Shown: positions 38,588 through 47,949 of the stretch, piece after piece | Position numbering within the stretch: position 1 is the stretch's first letter | How the letters are laid out: the number at the start of each line of letters is the position of its first letter | Origin: an uncultured Oscillospiraceae bacterium | GTDB lineage: Bacteria > Bacillota > Clostridia > Oscillospirales > Oscillospiraceae | Assembly (NCBI GenBank): GCA_910589085.1 | Contig: CAJUSG010000003.1 | Span: forward strand, 1 to 53,752 | DNA: 53,752 nucleotides | Direction of reading: 5' to 3' | The notes under the pieces: generated by a model | What the model was told of the DNA's origin: nothing | Seen by the model: the letters and a program-made list of their open reading frames with translations, nothing else | Database searches by the model: none | Program-made: the position numbers and the translations under genes

Positions 38588-41056
38588 TTGGGCAGAAAAA
38601 TCGCAAAAATAGCTGTTGCCAAAGCCGTCTACGCCATCGACCGGCCCTATGATTACCTGGTGCCCGGAGAGCTGGAGGAGCGCCTGCGGCCGGGGATGCG
38701 GGTACTGGTGCCCTTTGCGGCGGGCAACCGGGGGTCGGACGGGCTGGTGCTGTCCATTTACGAGGCGGGTTCCGCCGGAGAGACGCTGAAATCCATCCAG
38801 TCGGTGCTGGACGACCAGCCCGTGCTGGACGCCAGGGCCATCCAGCTGGCGCTGTGGATGCGGGAGCGCTGCTTCTGCACCCTCTACGACTGCGTGAAGG
38901 CCATGCTGCCGGCGGGGCTGTACTTCTCCCTGCGGGATCAGGTGGCCATCCGGCCGGGGGTGGACCGGGAGCGGGCCTACAGCGCCGCCGAGGGCTCGCC
39001 CTCCGCCGTCCAGCTGCTGGACCTGCTCTGGAGCTGGGGCGGCAGGGGAGAGATGGAGCAGATTCGTCTGGCCTTCGGCGCCAGAGACCCCAACCCCGCC
39101 ATCCGCAGGCTGACTGAGGCCGGTGTGGCCGCCCTGGAGACCGCCGCCCAGCGGGCGGTGGGGGATAAAAAGGAGAGGCTGGCGGTGCTGGCTGTTTCGG
39201 CGGAGGACGCCATGGCTATGGTGGCCCCCCGGCGGAAGACCGCCCCCCTGCGGTACGCTGTGACCGAGATGCTGTGCGCCCTGGGGGCGGCATCCGCCAA
39301 GGAGCTGTGCTACTTTACCGGGGCCTCCGCCCAGACGCTGAAGTCGCTGGAAAAGAGCGGTATCCTCACCCTGGAAAATCAGGAGGTGCTGCGCCGGATC
39401 CCCCTGGAGGACGTGGCTCCGGCGGAGCCCCCGGTGCTCAACCAGGAGCAGCAGGCGGCCTTTGAGGGGCTGGATGCCCTGGCCCGGGGGGGAAAGCCGG
39501 CCGCCGCTCTCCTCTACGGGGTGACGGGCAGCGGCAAGACCCAGGTGTACATCCGCCTCATCCAGGAGACCCTGGCCCGGGGGAGGACCGCCCTGGTGCT
39601 GGTGCCCGAGATCGTCCTCACCCCCCAGCTGCTGCGGATCTTTGCCGCCCACTTTGGAAAACAGGTGGCGGTGCTCCACAGCTCCCTCCGGACCGGTGAG
39701 CGGTATGACGAGTGGAAGCGGGCCCGCCGCGGGGAGGCCCCGGTGGTGATCGGCACCCGGTCGGCCGTCTTTGCCCCGCTGGATAACCTGGGCCTCATCA
39801 TTCTGGACGAGGAACAGGAGGCCAGCTACAAATCGGAGAATGTCCCCCGCTACCATGCCCGGGATGTGGCAAAGTACCGCTGCGTGCAGAATAATGCCCT
39901 GCTGGTGCTGGGCTCGGCCACCCCGTCGGTAGAGACCATGTATCAGGCCCGGGAGGGCCAGATTGGAATGTTCCGCTTAAAGACACGTTACAATCAAAGG
40001 GCTCTGCCCCAGGTGCTGATTGTGGATTTGAAGGAGGAGCTGCGCCAGGGGAACGCCGGGGCGGTCAGCTCGGTCCTTCAGAGGGAGCTGGCGGAGAACT
40101 TCAGGCGGGAGGAGCAGGCCATCCTGTTCCTGAACCGCCGGGGAGCCAGCCGGATGGTGTCCTGCGGGGAGTGCGGCCAGGTGCCCGAGTGTCCCCGGTG
40201 CTCGGTGAAGCTGACCTACCACTCGGCCAACAACCGCCTCATGTGCCACCACTGCGGCCACTCCCAGCCCCTGCCCCCGGCGTGCCCCGTGTGCGGCGGA
40301 CTGCTGAATTTTGTGGGTACAGGCACCCAGCGGGTCCAGGAGGAGCTGCAGGAGCTGTTTCCCTGGGTGGAGGTGCTGCGGATGGACACGGATACCGTCT
40401 CCGCGGCCCACCCCCACGAGAAGCTGCTGGACCGGTTTCAGAAGGAGCGTATCCCCGTGCTGGTGGGTACCCAGATGGTGGCCAAGGGGCTGGATTTTGA
40501 AAATGTCACCCTGGTGGGGGTGGTGGCCCCCGACCTGTCCCTCTATGTGGACGACTTCCGGGCGGGGGAGCGGACCTTCTCCCTCCTGACCCAGGTGGCG
40601 GGCCGTGCGGGCCGGGGAGAGAAGCAGGGCCGGGCGGTGATCCAGACCTTCACCCCCGACAACGATGTGATCCGCTGTGCGGCCCGCCAGGACTATGACG
40701 GCTTCTATGAGCGGGAGATTGAGCTGCGCCGCCTGCGGAATGACCCGCCCTTTGCCCAGCATGTGGTGCTTACGGCCTCCGGCCTGGAGGAGGGGGCCGT
40801 CCTGCGATGCTGTGTCCGGCTGCGCCGCACCTTGGAGCGGGAGCTGCCTGGCATTCCGGGCCAGTGGCAGCTGCTGGGACCCGCTCCCGCCGCTGTGGCC
40901 AAGGTAAATAACCGCTATCGCTATCGCATTACCCTCACCGGCCAGCCGGGAAAGGAGTTCAGGGCCCTGTTGTCCTACCTCCTTCAGGCGGCCCATAAGG
41001 ACAGGGAGAATAAAGGGGTTTCTGTCTACGCGGATGTGGACCCGTATAATGGCTGA
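38588..41056 (+). CDS. priA: Primosomal protein N' (replication restart helicase PriA)
   Basis: 822 residues. N-terminal 3'-end-binding domain (IAVAKAVYAIDRPYDYLVP). Helicase: Walker A GVTGSGKTQVY, DEEQ box ILDEEQEASYKSE. The zinc-binding insert shows four Cys pairs (CGEC, CPRC, CHHC, CPVC). Helicase C-terminal motifs: GTQMVAKGLDFENV and QVAGRAGRGEK. It reloads the replicative helicase at stalled forks. The start is TTG 38588; GGTGG lies upstream. Complete and of normal length. Confidence 0.96.
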   Translation: MGRKIAKIAVAKAVYAIDRPYDYLVPGELEERLRPGMRVLVPFAAGNRGSDGLVLSIYEAGSAGETLKSIQSVLDDQPVLDARAIQLALWMRERCFCTLYDCVKAMLPAGLYFSLRDQVAIRPGVDRERAYSAAEGSPSAVQLLDLLWSWGGRGEMEQIRLAFGARDPNPAIRRLTEAGVAALETAAQRAVGDKKERLAVLAVSAEDAMAMVAPRRKTAPLRYAVTEMLCALGAASAKELCYFTGASAQTLKSLEKSGILTLENQEVLRRIPLEDVAPAEPPVLNQEQQAAFEGLDALARGGKPAAALLYGVTGSGKTQVYIRLIQETLARGRTALVLVPEIVLTPQLLRIFAAHFGKQVAVLHSSLRTGERYDEWKRARRGEAPVVIGTRSAVFAPLDNLGLIILDEEQEASYKSENVPRYHARDVAKYRCVQNNALLVLGSATPSVETMYQAREGQIGMFRLKTRYNQRALPQVLIVDLKEELRQGNAGAVSSVLQRELAENFRREEQAILFLNRRGASRMVSCGECGQVPECPRCSVKLTYHSANNRLMCHHCGHSQPLPPACPVCGGLLNFVGTGTQRVQEELQELFPWVEVLRMDTDTVSAAHPHEKLLDRFQKERIPVLVGTQMVAKGLDFENVTLVGVVAPDLSLYVDDFRAGERTFSLLTQVAGRAGRGEKQGRAVIQTFTPDNDVIRCAARQDYDGFYEREIELRRLRNDPPFAQHVVLTASGLEEGAVLRCCVRLRRTLERELPGIPGQWQLLGPAPAAVAKVNNRYRYRITLTGQPGKEFRALLSYLLQAAHKDRENKGVSVYADVDPYNG

Positions 41057-41076
41057 TAAAACCAGGATTTCTTTTG

Positions 41077-41103
41077 CTGCTGTTCTTTTGAAAAGAAAAG
41101 CAG
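41077..41103 (+). other. A/T-rich hairpin upstream of def
   Basis: CTGCTGTTCTTTT (41077-41089) pairs with AAAAGAAAAGCAG (41091-41103) apart from one mismatch. It lies in the 75-nt gap between priA and def. No T run follows, so it may only punctuate or stabilise the mRNA. Confidence 0.45.
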
Positions 41104-41131
41104 AAAGAAAAAGCCCGAAGGAGAAGGAAGT

Positions 41132-41665
41132 ATGGCAATCAGGACAATTTTGACCCAGGGAGACCCCGCGCTGAACAAGGCATGTCACCCGGTGACCCGG
41201 TTTGACGATAAACTGGCTGACCTGCTGGATGATCTGCGGGAGACATTGACAGAGGCCAACGGCGTTGGTCTGGCGGCGCCACAGATCGGTATTCTGCGCC
41301 GGGCCGTAATTGTTGTGCCCGATCCGGAGAGCGACGAGATGATTGAGCTGGTCAACCCGGAGATTCTGGCCCAGGAGGGAGAGCAGGACGGCTGGGAGGG
41401 CTGTCTGTCTCTGCCCGGCATGTGGGGAAAGGTGAAGCGGCCCAATTGGGTCAGGGTTCGTGCCCAGGACCGGTACGGCAACTGGTTTGAGACCGAGGGG
41501 GAGGACATGGCCGCCCGGTGCTTCTGTCATGAGCTGGAGCACCTGGAGGGACATATGTATGACGAGCACGCTGACCGGCTGTACACCGCCGAGGAGCTGG
41601 ATGAGATCATGTCCCAGGAGGAGAAGGAGGAGAACGCGAAGCGGAGGAGGAGAAGGAGAAGATGA
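41132..41665 (+). CDS. def: Peptide deformylase
   Basis: 177 residues. All three motifs are present: GVGLAAPQIG (motif 1), EGCLSLPG with the metal-binding Cys (motif 2), and CHELEHLEG with the HExxH metal site (motif 3). It removes the N-formyl group from new proteins and is paired with fmt, which it overlaps by 4 nt. The C-terminus is unusual: about 25 extra residues ending in seven arginines, possibly to hold the enzyme on rRNA at the tunnel exit (inference). AAGGAGAAGG precedes ATG 41132. Confidence 0.96.
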   Translation: MAIRTILTQGDPALNKACHPVTRFDDKLADLLDDLRETLTEANGVGLAAPQIGILRRAVIVVPDPESDEMIELVNPEILAQEGEQDGWEGCLSLPGMWGKVKRPNWVRVRAQDRYGNWFETEGEDMAARCFCHELEHLEGHMYDEHADRLYTAEELDEIMSQEEKEENAKRRRRRRR

Positions 41666-42588
41666 GAATCGTCTTCATGGGCACCCCTGAGTTTGCCGTC
41701 CCCTCCCTGGAGGGGCTGGTGGGGGCCGGACATCAGCTGGCGGGTGTGTTCAGTCAGCCGGACAGGCCGGTAGGCCGGCACCACAATAAGCTCCAGCCCA
41801 CCCCGGTGAAGGAGCGGGCCCTGGCCCACGGTATCCCCGTCTATCAGCCCGAGACCCTGCGGGACGGGACCGCCCTGGCCATTTTACAGGAGCTGGACCC
41901 GGAGCTGATTGTGGTGGCGGCCTATGGCCGTTTCCTCCCCGATGAGATCCTTGCCCTGCCCCCCAGGGGGTGCATCAACGTCCACTCCTCCCTGCTGCCC
42001 AAGTACCGGGGCTCCGCCCCCATCAACTGGGCTATCCTCAACGGGGAGCGGGTAACCGGCGTCACCATCCAGCGGATGGTTCGGGAAATGGACGCGGGGG
42101 ACATTATCCTCCAACAATCCACCCCCATTGGAGAGACGGAGGACGCTGCCGCTCTGTATGACCGTCTGGCCCGGCTGGGCGGGGAGCTGGCGGTGGAGGC
42201 TGTGGCCCAAATTCAGGCCGGGACGGCCACCTACACCCCTCAGGACCACACCCGGGCCACCCAGGCCCCCATGCTCTCCAAGGCGATGTCCCCGGTGGAC
42301 TGGACCAGGAGCGCTCAGGAGATTTTTAACCAGATCCGGGGCCTGTACCCCTGGCCAGGGGCCTCTACCACAGCCATCACCGGTGAGCCCATCAAGCTGT
42401 GGGGGGCCCAGGTGGTGGAGAAACACACCGACGCCCTCCCCGGCACTGTAATTGCCGCCGACTGGGGGGGGATCGACGTGGCCTGCGGGGAGTTTAACCA
42501 CGTTCTGCGCATCCTGGAGCTCCAAGCCCCGGGAAAAAAGAGGATGACGGTCGCCGCCTATCTGGCGGGGCACCCGATCCAGGTGTAA
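41662..42588 (+). CDS. fmt: Methionyl-tRNA formyltransferase
   Basis: 308 residues. The N-terminal Rossmann part starts RIVFMGTPEFAVPSLE. The active-site loop carries NVHSSLLPKYRGSAPINWAI with catalytic Asn, His and later Asp (MDAGDIILQ). The C-terminal OB-like tRNA-binding domain holds IRGLYPWPGAST. It formylates Met-tRNA for initiation using 10-formyl-THF. ATG 41662 overlaps the def stop (ATGA). Confidence 0.97.
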   Translation: MRIVFMGTPEFAVPSLEGLVGAGHQLAGVFSQPDRPVGRHHNKLQPTPVKERALAHGIPVYQPETLRDGTALAILQELDPELIVVAAYGRFLPDEILALPPRGCINVHSSLLPKYRGSAPINWAILNGERVTGVTIQRMVREMDAGDIILQQSTPIGETEDAAALYDRLARLGGELAVEAVAQIQAGTATYTPQDHTRATQAPMLSKAMSPVDWTRSAQEIFNQIRGLYPWPGASTTAITGEPIKLWGAQVVEKHTDALPGTVIAADWGGIDVACGEFNHVLRILELQAPGKKRMTVAAYLAGHPIQV

Positions 42589-42591
42589 ATC

Positions 42592-42747
42592 ATGCTGGAT
42601 TTTACCGCCTATGACCGAATTTTAGAGGTAGTGAATTCAATAAAAATACAAAAATCCGGCGCCCTCGCCGGCCCGGACCAGATTTTCTGCCTGGGAAAGT
42701 GGGCCGCCGAGGGCGGCGGCCCCTACAAACGGACCATAAAGAGGTGA
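42592..42747 (+). CDS. Doubtful 51-codon frame between fmt and rsmB
   Basis: A short frame (begins MLDFTAYDRILEV) fills the gap where many Clostridia carry a neutral zinc metallopeptidase gene. It lacks a Shine-Dalgarno site and its second half lies on a GC-rich hairpin (GCCGGCGCCC.../...GGGCCGCCGAGGGCGGCGGC). I think it is more likely spacer or decayed sequence than a gene. Confidence 0.2.
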   Translation: MLDFTAYDRILEVVNSIKIQKSGALAGPDQIFCLGKWAAEGGGPYKRTIKR

Positions 42748-42752
42748 GGAGT

Positions 42753-44081
42753 ATGGACGCCCGTGAGGTATCGCTGTTGTCGCTGAACGACTGCCAGCGT
42801 CAGGGGGGATGGTCGGACGCCATTTTGAAAAAGCGGCTGGCCAACAACCGGCTGGACAGCCGGGACGGGGCGCTGGCCACCCAGCTTTGCTTCGGTGTGC
42901 TGCAAAACCGGCTGCTGCTGGACTTCTACCTGTCCCACTTCTCCAATCTCCCCCTGAAGCGGATGGAGGGTCGGGTGGTGGAGGCTCTGCGGCTGGGGGC
43001 CTACCAGATGCTCTTTCTGGACAAGATTCCCCACAGCGCGGCGGTGAACGCCTCGGTGGAGCTGACCCGCAAGCACTGCAAAAATCCCCGGGCGGCGGGG
43101 ATGGTCAACGGCATCCTGCGCAATCTGGAGCGCAGTCTGGACAGCCTGCCGGCGATCCCCCGGGAGAACCCGGTCAGCTGCCTGTCTGTCCTCTACTCCC
43201 ACCCGGAATGGCTGGTGGAGGAGTTCCTCACCGCCCTGGGCAGCGAGGAGACGGCCAGGCTGCTGGCTGCCAACAACAGCCAGGCTCCCATCACCGCCAT
43301 GGCCAACACCACCAAAACCACAGCGGAGGGACTGGCGGAGGCGCTGGAGGGGAAGGGGGTCACGGCCCGGCCCCACCCCTGGCTGGCGGACTGCCTGGTT
43401 CTGTCCAAGACGGGCAATCTGGAGCGGCTGGCCGCCTTTCAAGAGGGCCTGTTCTATGTTCAGGACCCGGCCAGCAAGCTGTCCGCTCTGGCCCTGGGGC
43501 CCGAACCGGGGATGCGGGTACTGGACTGCTGCGCCGCCCCGGGAGGCAAGAGCTTTGCCGCCGCCATCCAGATGGAGGGCGGCGGAGAGGTGGTCTCCTG
43601 CGACCTTCACCCCCACAAGAAGAAGCTGATTCAGGCCGGAGCCGACCGGCTTGGCCTTAAAAATATCACCCCCTTGACCGCCGACGGGAAGGTTTTCCGC
43701 CCCCAGTGGGACAGCGCCTTTGACCGGGTGCTGGTGGACGCCCCCTGCTCCGGTCTTGGGGTAATCCGGAAGAAGCCGGACATCCGTTACAAGGACCCGG
43801 AACCCCTGAAGGACCTGCCCCGGGTCCAGCGGGCTATACTGGACAACGCCGCCCGGTATGTGAAGCCCGGCGGGGTGCTGGTCTACTCCACCTGCACCCT
43901 CCTGCGCCGGGAGAATGAGGCGGTGGCTCTGGGCTTTCTGGCGGACCATCCGCATTTCAAAGCGGAGGGCTTCCCCCTGCCGGAGTGTGTGGGAGATGCC
44001 CGCACGGGGATGCTCACCCTCTGGCCCCACCGCCAGGGGACAGACGGATTTTTTATCTGTAGACTGCGCAGAGAGGGGTGA
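42753..44081 (+). CDS. rsmB: 16S rRNA (cytosine-967-C5) methyltransferase RsmB
   Basis: 442 residues. The N-terminal NusB-like RNA-binding domain has QLCFGVLQNRLLLDFYL and QMLFLDKIPHSAAVNASVEL. The C-terminal SAM domain has VLDCCAAPGGKSF (motif I), VDAPCSGLGVIRKKPD with the catalytic-loop Cys (motif IV), and YSTCTLLRRENE with the nucleophile Cys (motif VI). ATG 42753 has GAGGTGAGG upstream; a longer 5' extension is not supported. It overlaps rlmN by 4 nt. Confidence 0.95.
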   Translation: MDAREVSLLSLNDCQRQGGWSDAILKKRLANNRLDSRDGALATQLCFGVLQNRLLLDFYLSHFSNLPLKRMEGRVVEALRLGAYQMLFLDKIPHSAAVNASVELTRKHCKNPRAAGMVNGILRNLERSLDSLPAIPRENPVSCLSVLYSHPEWLVEEFLTALGSEETARLLAANNSQAPITAMANTTKTTAEGLAEALEGKGVTARPHPWLADCLVLSKTGNLERLAAFQEGLFYVQDPASKLSALALGPEPGMRVLDCCAAPGGKSFAAAIQMEGGGEVVSCDLHPHKKKLIQAGADRLGLKNITPLTADGKVFRPQWDSAFDRVLVDAPCSGLGVIRKKPDIRYKDPEPLKDLPRVQRAILDNAARYVKPGGVLVYSTCTLLRRENEAVALGFLADHPHFKAEGFPLPECVGDARTGMLTLWPHRQGTDGFFICRLRREG

Positions 44082-45124
44082 ACCCTTTGATTGACATAAA
44101 ATCCATGACCCCCGAAGAGCTGGCCGCCTGGCTGAAGGAGCTGGGGGAGCCCGCCTTCCGGGCCAAGCAGGTTTTCAAGTGGCTCTACAGGGGGGCCGCC
44201 TCCTTCGGGGAGATGACCGATCTGTCCAAGGCCCTGCGGCAAAGGCTGGAGGAGACCGCCCTCCTCGCCCCGCCCAAAGCGGCCCGGAAGCAGATCTCCG
44301 CCCAGGATGGCACCATCAAATATCTGTGGGAGCTGGCCGACGGCAACTGTGTGGAGTCGGTGCTGATGCGCTATCAGCACGGCAACACGGTGTGTATCTC
44401 CTGCCAGGTGGGCTGCCGGATGGGGTGTGCCTTCTGCGCCTCCACCGTCGCGGGGAAGGTTCGGGACCTGACCCCCGGAGAAATGATTGACCAGATTTTA
44501 TTCACGCAGATTGACAGCGGCGCGGCCGTTTCCAACATTGTTTTAATGGGAATTGGGGAGCCGTTGGACAATTTTGATACGGTTTTGCGCTTCCTCACCC
44601 TGGTAAATCATCCGGACGGGCTGAATATTGGGATGCGCCATATCTCCCTGTCTACCTGCGGTTTAGTCGAACAAATTGACAAACTGGCACAATATGAGTT
44701 ACAATTGACGCTATCGGTCTCTCTCCACGCCCCGGACGACGAGACCAGAAGCCGGATTATGCCGGTAAACAGAGGGATAGGCGTGGAGAAATTGGTGGAG
44801 ACCTGCCACCGGTATTTTGAAAAAACCGGCCGGCGCGTCTCATATGAGTACGCCATGATCGACGGGGTGAACGACGGGGACTGGCAGGCCGACCTGCTGG
44901 CGAAGCGGCTGAGGGGGGCCCCGGCCCATGTGAATCTGATCCCTCTCAACGAGGTGGAGGAGAGCCCCCTGAAGCCCAGCCGGAGGGTGGCGGCCTTCCA
45001 GAAGCGGCTGGAGGGCCACGGCGTGACAGTCACCGTCCGGCGGAAGCTGGGGGGCGACATCGACGCCTCCTGCGGCCAGCTGCGCCGGAAGGCGATGAAC
45101 GATACGCACAGACAGGAGAAATGA
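44078..45124 (+). CDS. rlmN: 23S rRNA (adenine-2503-C2)/tRNA methyltransferase RlmN
   Basis: 348-residue radical SAM methyltransferase acting on A2503 of 23S rRNA and A37 of some tRNAs. The N-terminal helical part has FRAKQVFKWLYRG. The 4Fe-4S motif CRMGCAFCAST is in the middle, followed by NIVLMGIGEPLDN. Mechanistic Cys residues are in STCGL and near the C-terminus (DASCGQL). The start is GTG 44078, overlapping the rsmB stop. AGAGGGG precedes it. Confidence 0.95.
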   Translation: MNPLIDIKSMTPEELAAWLKELGEPAFRAKQVFKWLYRGAASFGEMTDLSKALRQRLEETALLAPPKAARKQISAQDGTIKYLWELADGNCVESVLMRYQHGNTVCISCQVGCRMGCAFCASTVAGKVRDLTPGEMIDQILFTQIDSGAAVSNIVLMGIGEPLDNFDTVLRFLTLVNHPDGLNIGMRHISLSTCGLVEQIDKLAQYELQLTLSVSLHAPDDETRSRIMPVNRGIGVEKLVETCHRYFEKTGRRVSYEYAMIDGVNDGDWQADLLAKRLRGAPAHVNLIPLNEVEESPLKPSRRVAAFQKRLEGHGVTVTVRRKLGGDIDASCGQLRRKAMNDTHRQEK

Positions 45125-45855
45125 GGTTAAACGCTATGCAGGTATGGGGAATTACCAGCCGCGGGGCGGTACGCCAACAAAATCAGGATACTTACGCGGC
45201 AAAGGTGCTGGAGGACGGCCGGGTGATCGCCTTGGTGTGCGACGGCATGGGAGGCGCCCGGGCGGGCAATGTGGCCAGCACCATGGCGGCAGAGCTGTTT
45301 ATGGAGGAGTTTTTCAAGGCCGGCCCGGACGGTCCTGTTGAGGAACGGATGGGGCACGCGGCGTCGGTGGCCAACCAGGCGGTTTTCTACCGCTCTGTCC
45401 ACGAGGAGGAGTGCGCCGGAATGGGGACCACCATAGTGGCCGTTCTGGCTGGAGAGCGGGAGGCTGTGATCCTCAACGAGGGAGACAGCCGGTGCTATCA
45501 TATCAATTCTGAGGGGATTGTTCTGGTTACCCGGGATCACTCCCTGGTGGAGGACCTGGTGGAGCGGGGGGAGCTCACCCGGGATCAGGCCCGCACCCAC
45601 CCCCACAAAAATCTGATTACCCGGGCCCTGGGGGCGGAGCCTGTTTTGATGGCCGACTGCTTCCGCCAGCCCCTGAACGAGGGGGACTATCTGCTGCTGT
45701 GCAGCGACGGCCTGAGTAATGTGGTCAATGAGCAGGAGATGCTCTATGAGGTCATCCATGGCGGCTCTGAGGAGGGCTGCTGTCAGCGTCTGCTGGATAT
45801 CGCCCTGAGCCGGGGCGCGCCGGACAATGTGACAGCGGTATTGGTGAAGCGGTAA
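45121..45855 (+). CDS. prpC: PP2C-type protein phosphatase (PrpC)
   Basis: 244-residue PPM phosphatase that reverses PrkC-type Ser/Thr phosphorylation. Motifs: RGAVRQQNQDTY, VCDGMGGARAGNVAS, GMGTTIVAVL, LNEGDSRCY, LVTRDHSLVEDLV, LCSDGLSNVV and APDNVTAVLV; all metal-binding Asp residues are present. ATG 45121 overlaps the rlmN stop with GGAG 5 nt upstream; ATG 45136 is an alternative start. It is directly upstream of its cognate kinase, as is usual. Confidence 0.94.
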   Translation: MRLNAMQVWGITSRGAVRQQNQDTYAAKVLEDGRVIALVCDGMGGARAGNVASTMAAELFMEEFFKAGPDGPVEERMGHAASVANQAVFYRSVHEEECAGMGTTIVAVLAGEREAVILNEGDSRCYHINSEGIVLVTRDHSLVEDLVERGELTRDQARTHPHKNLITRALGAEPVLMADCFRQPLNEGDYLLLCSDGLSNVVNEQEMLYEVIHGGSEEGCCQRLLDIALSRGAPDNVTAVLVKR

Positions 45856-45879
45856 AGAATGATAAGGAGGATATTTACC

Positions 45880-47949
45880 ATGGATCAATACATCGGTAAA
45901 TTACTCGATAACAGATATGAGATACTGGAAGTGGTGGGCAGCGGCGGAATGGCCAAGGTGTACAAGGCCCGGTGCCACCGCCTCAACCGGCTGGTGGCCA
46001 TCAAGATCCTGCGGGAGGACCTGTCCCAGGACGCCGAGTTTCGCCGTCGCTTCCACGATGAGTCCCAGGCTGTCGCCATGCTGTCACATCCCAACATTGT
46101 GGCGGTGTATGATGTGAGCCGTTCCTCTGAGCTGGAGTACATTGTGATGGAGCTCATCGATGGCATTACCCTGAAGCAGTATATGCAGAAAAAAGGCAAT
46201 AAGCTGAACTGGCGGGAGGCGCTCCACTTTATCACCCAAATCACCAAGGCGCTGGGACATGCCCACAGCCGGGGGATCATTCACCGGGACATCAAGCCCC
46301 ACAATGTGATGGTGCTCCGGGACGGCAGTGTGAAGGTGGCCGATTTCGGCATCGCCCGGGTGGCTTCGGGGGGGCACAGCACCCTGACCCAGGAGGCCCT
46401 GGGCTCCGTCCACTACATCTCGCCGGAGCAGGCCAGAGGCAGCCACATCGACGCCCGATCCGATCTCTATTCCGCCGGCGTGGTCCTGTACGAGATGCTC
46501 ACCGGCCGCCTGCCCTTCGAGGGGGATACCCCCGTGTCGGTGGCCATTCAGCACATCAACTCCATCCCTCTGTCCCCCAGGGAGCTGGAGCCCTCTATTC
46601 CTGAGGCCCTGGAGGTCATTACCATGAGGGCCATGGCCCCTAATCCGGACAACCGCTACCTGTCCGCCGACGATATGCTGGCCGATCTGGAGGAGTTCCG
46701 GAAAAATCCCAACATCAATTTTGACTACAGTCCGGCGGAGCTGGAGCCGGAGGAGGAGCTGGATGAGGACCGCACCCAGATTCGTCCCATCCGCACCGGG
46801 GGCTCGCGCTCTGTCGCGGAGCGGCGGTATGAGGAGGACTATCCTCCCGCACGGCGCGGCTCCCACCGGTATGAGGAGGAGCCCCAGCGCCGCAGGCACC
46901 GGTATGAGGACGATGAGGACGACTACCCGCAACGCAGCTCAATTTGGCCCGTCGTTCTGGCTGCGGTGGCGGTGCTGCTCTTCGTGGTCATAGTGGCCTA
47001 TTTCCTGGTGACTACCGTGTTTTCCAGCTTTTTTAATCCCCCCACCACTTACCCCGTCCCGGATGTGATGGGCCAGCTCTACGATGAGGTAAAGGATGAC
47101 AGCGAGCTGCTGGGCCGTTTCCGGCTGGTGAAGGGAGAGACCGTCACCGACGACGCCGAGCCGGGCACCATCCTCACCCAGAGCCCCAAGGAGAACACCC
47201 AGGTGGAGGAGACGGTGACAGAGATCACGGTAACGGTGAGCGGCGGTCCCGAGACTATCCCGATGATCGACCTGACCGGCAAGAACTTCAACGACGCCTG
47301 TACCGAGCTGAGGGCGCTGGGGCTGAAGCCCGTTGTTCCGCCGGAGTATGAAAACGACAACACCATTGAACAGAACCACATCATCTCCTATACGCCGCTG
47401 AAAGGGGCGCTGCTGTCTCCCGGGACCGAGGTACACATGGTGGTCAGCCGGGGTCCGAAGGTGGAGGAGATCGATATGCCGGATCTGGTGGGTAAGACCA
47501 GGACGGAAGCGGAAAATCTGATTAATATGTATAAGCTGTCGCAGGGCAGAATAGAACCCCAGCACGACGAAACTGTGGAGGAGGGCAAGGTAATCAGCCA
47601 GTACCCCCTGGCCAACACCAAGGTGGACGAGGGGACGGTTGTCAATCTGATTATCAGCTCCGGCCCCGACCCGGAACAGCAGCCGCCCACTCCCCCGCCG
47701 GTAGAGCCCGACCCCAACCTGGTGACTCGGGAGGAGACCATCGACCTGTCTAACTATGAGGGTATCATCAATCTGCGGGTGCTGATGGACGGGGTGGAGG
47801 TCTGCAATGAGAATGTGGACACCACCATGGATGTCTCCTGGCCGGTCAGAGTGAGCGGGACAGGGGTGAAGGAGCTGGCCATCTATATTAACGGAATTGC
47901 CAGCGGCACCAAGGAGGTAGACTTCACCCAGGGAAGCAATATCCAATGA
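45880..47949 (+). CDS. prkC: Ser/Thr protein kinase with PASTA domains (PrkC/Stk1)
   Basis: 689-residue Hanks-type receptor kinase. Kinase domain 1-~270: glycine loop GSGGMAKVYKA, K42, catalytic HRDIKPHN (D137), DFG at 155-157. The juxtamembrane part (~310-350) is unusual, with charged Tyr-rich repeats (RRYEEDY, HRYEEE, HRYEDDED). The membrane span is SIWPVVLAAVAVLLFVVIV. Extracellular: three PASTA repeats (starts near YPVPDVMG, ETIPMIDLTG and EIDMPDLVG), which sense muropeptides, then a ~70-residue beta-rich tail. ATG 45880 has AAGGAGG upstream. It overlaps rsgA by 4 nt. Confidence 0.96.
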   Translation: MDQYIGKLLDNRYEILEVVGSGGMAKVYKARCHRLNRLVAIKILREDLSQDAEFRRRFHDESQAVAMLSHPNIVAVYDVSRSSELEYIVMELIDGITLKQYMQKKGNKLNWREALHFITQITKALGHAHSRGIIHRDIKPHNVMVLRDGSVKVADFGIARVASGGHSTLTQEALGSVHYISPEQARGSHIDARSDLYSAGVVLYEMLTGRLPFEGDTPVSVAIQHINSIPLSPRELEPSIPEALEVITMRAMAPNPDNRYLSADDMLADLEEFRKNPNINFDYSPAELEPEEELDEDRTQIRPIRTGGSRSVAERRYEEDYPPARRGSHRYEEEPQRRRHRYEDDEDDYPQRSSIWPVVLAAVAVLLFVVIVAYFLVTTVFSSFFNPPTTYPVPDVMGQLYDEVKDDSELLGRFRLVKGETVTDDAEPGTILTQSPKENTQVEETVTEITVTVSGGPETIPMIDLTGKNFNDACTELRALGLKPVVPPEYENDNTIEQNHIISYTPLKGALLSPGTEVHMVVSRGPKVEEIDMPDLVGKTRTEAENLINMYKLSQGRIEPQHDETVEEGKVISQYPLANTKVDEGTVVNLIISSGPDPEQQPPTPPPVEPDPNLVTREETIDLSNYEGIINLRVLMDGVEVCNENVDTTMDVSWPVRVSGTGVKELAIYINGIASGTKEVDFTQGSNIQ

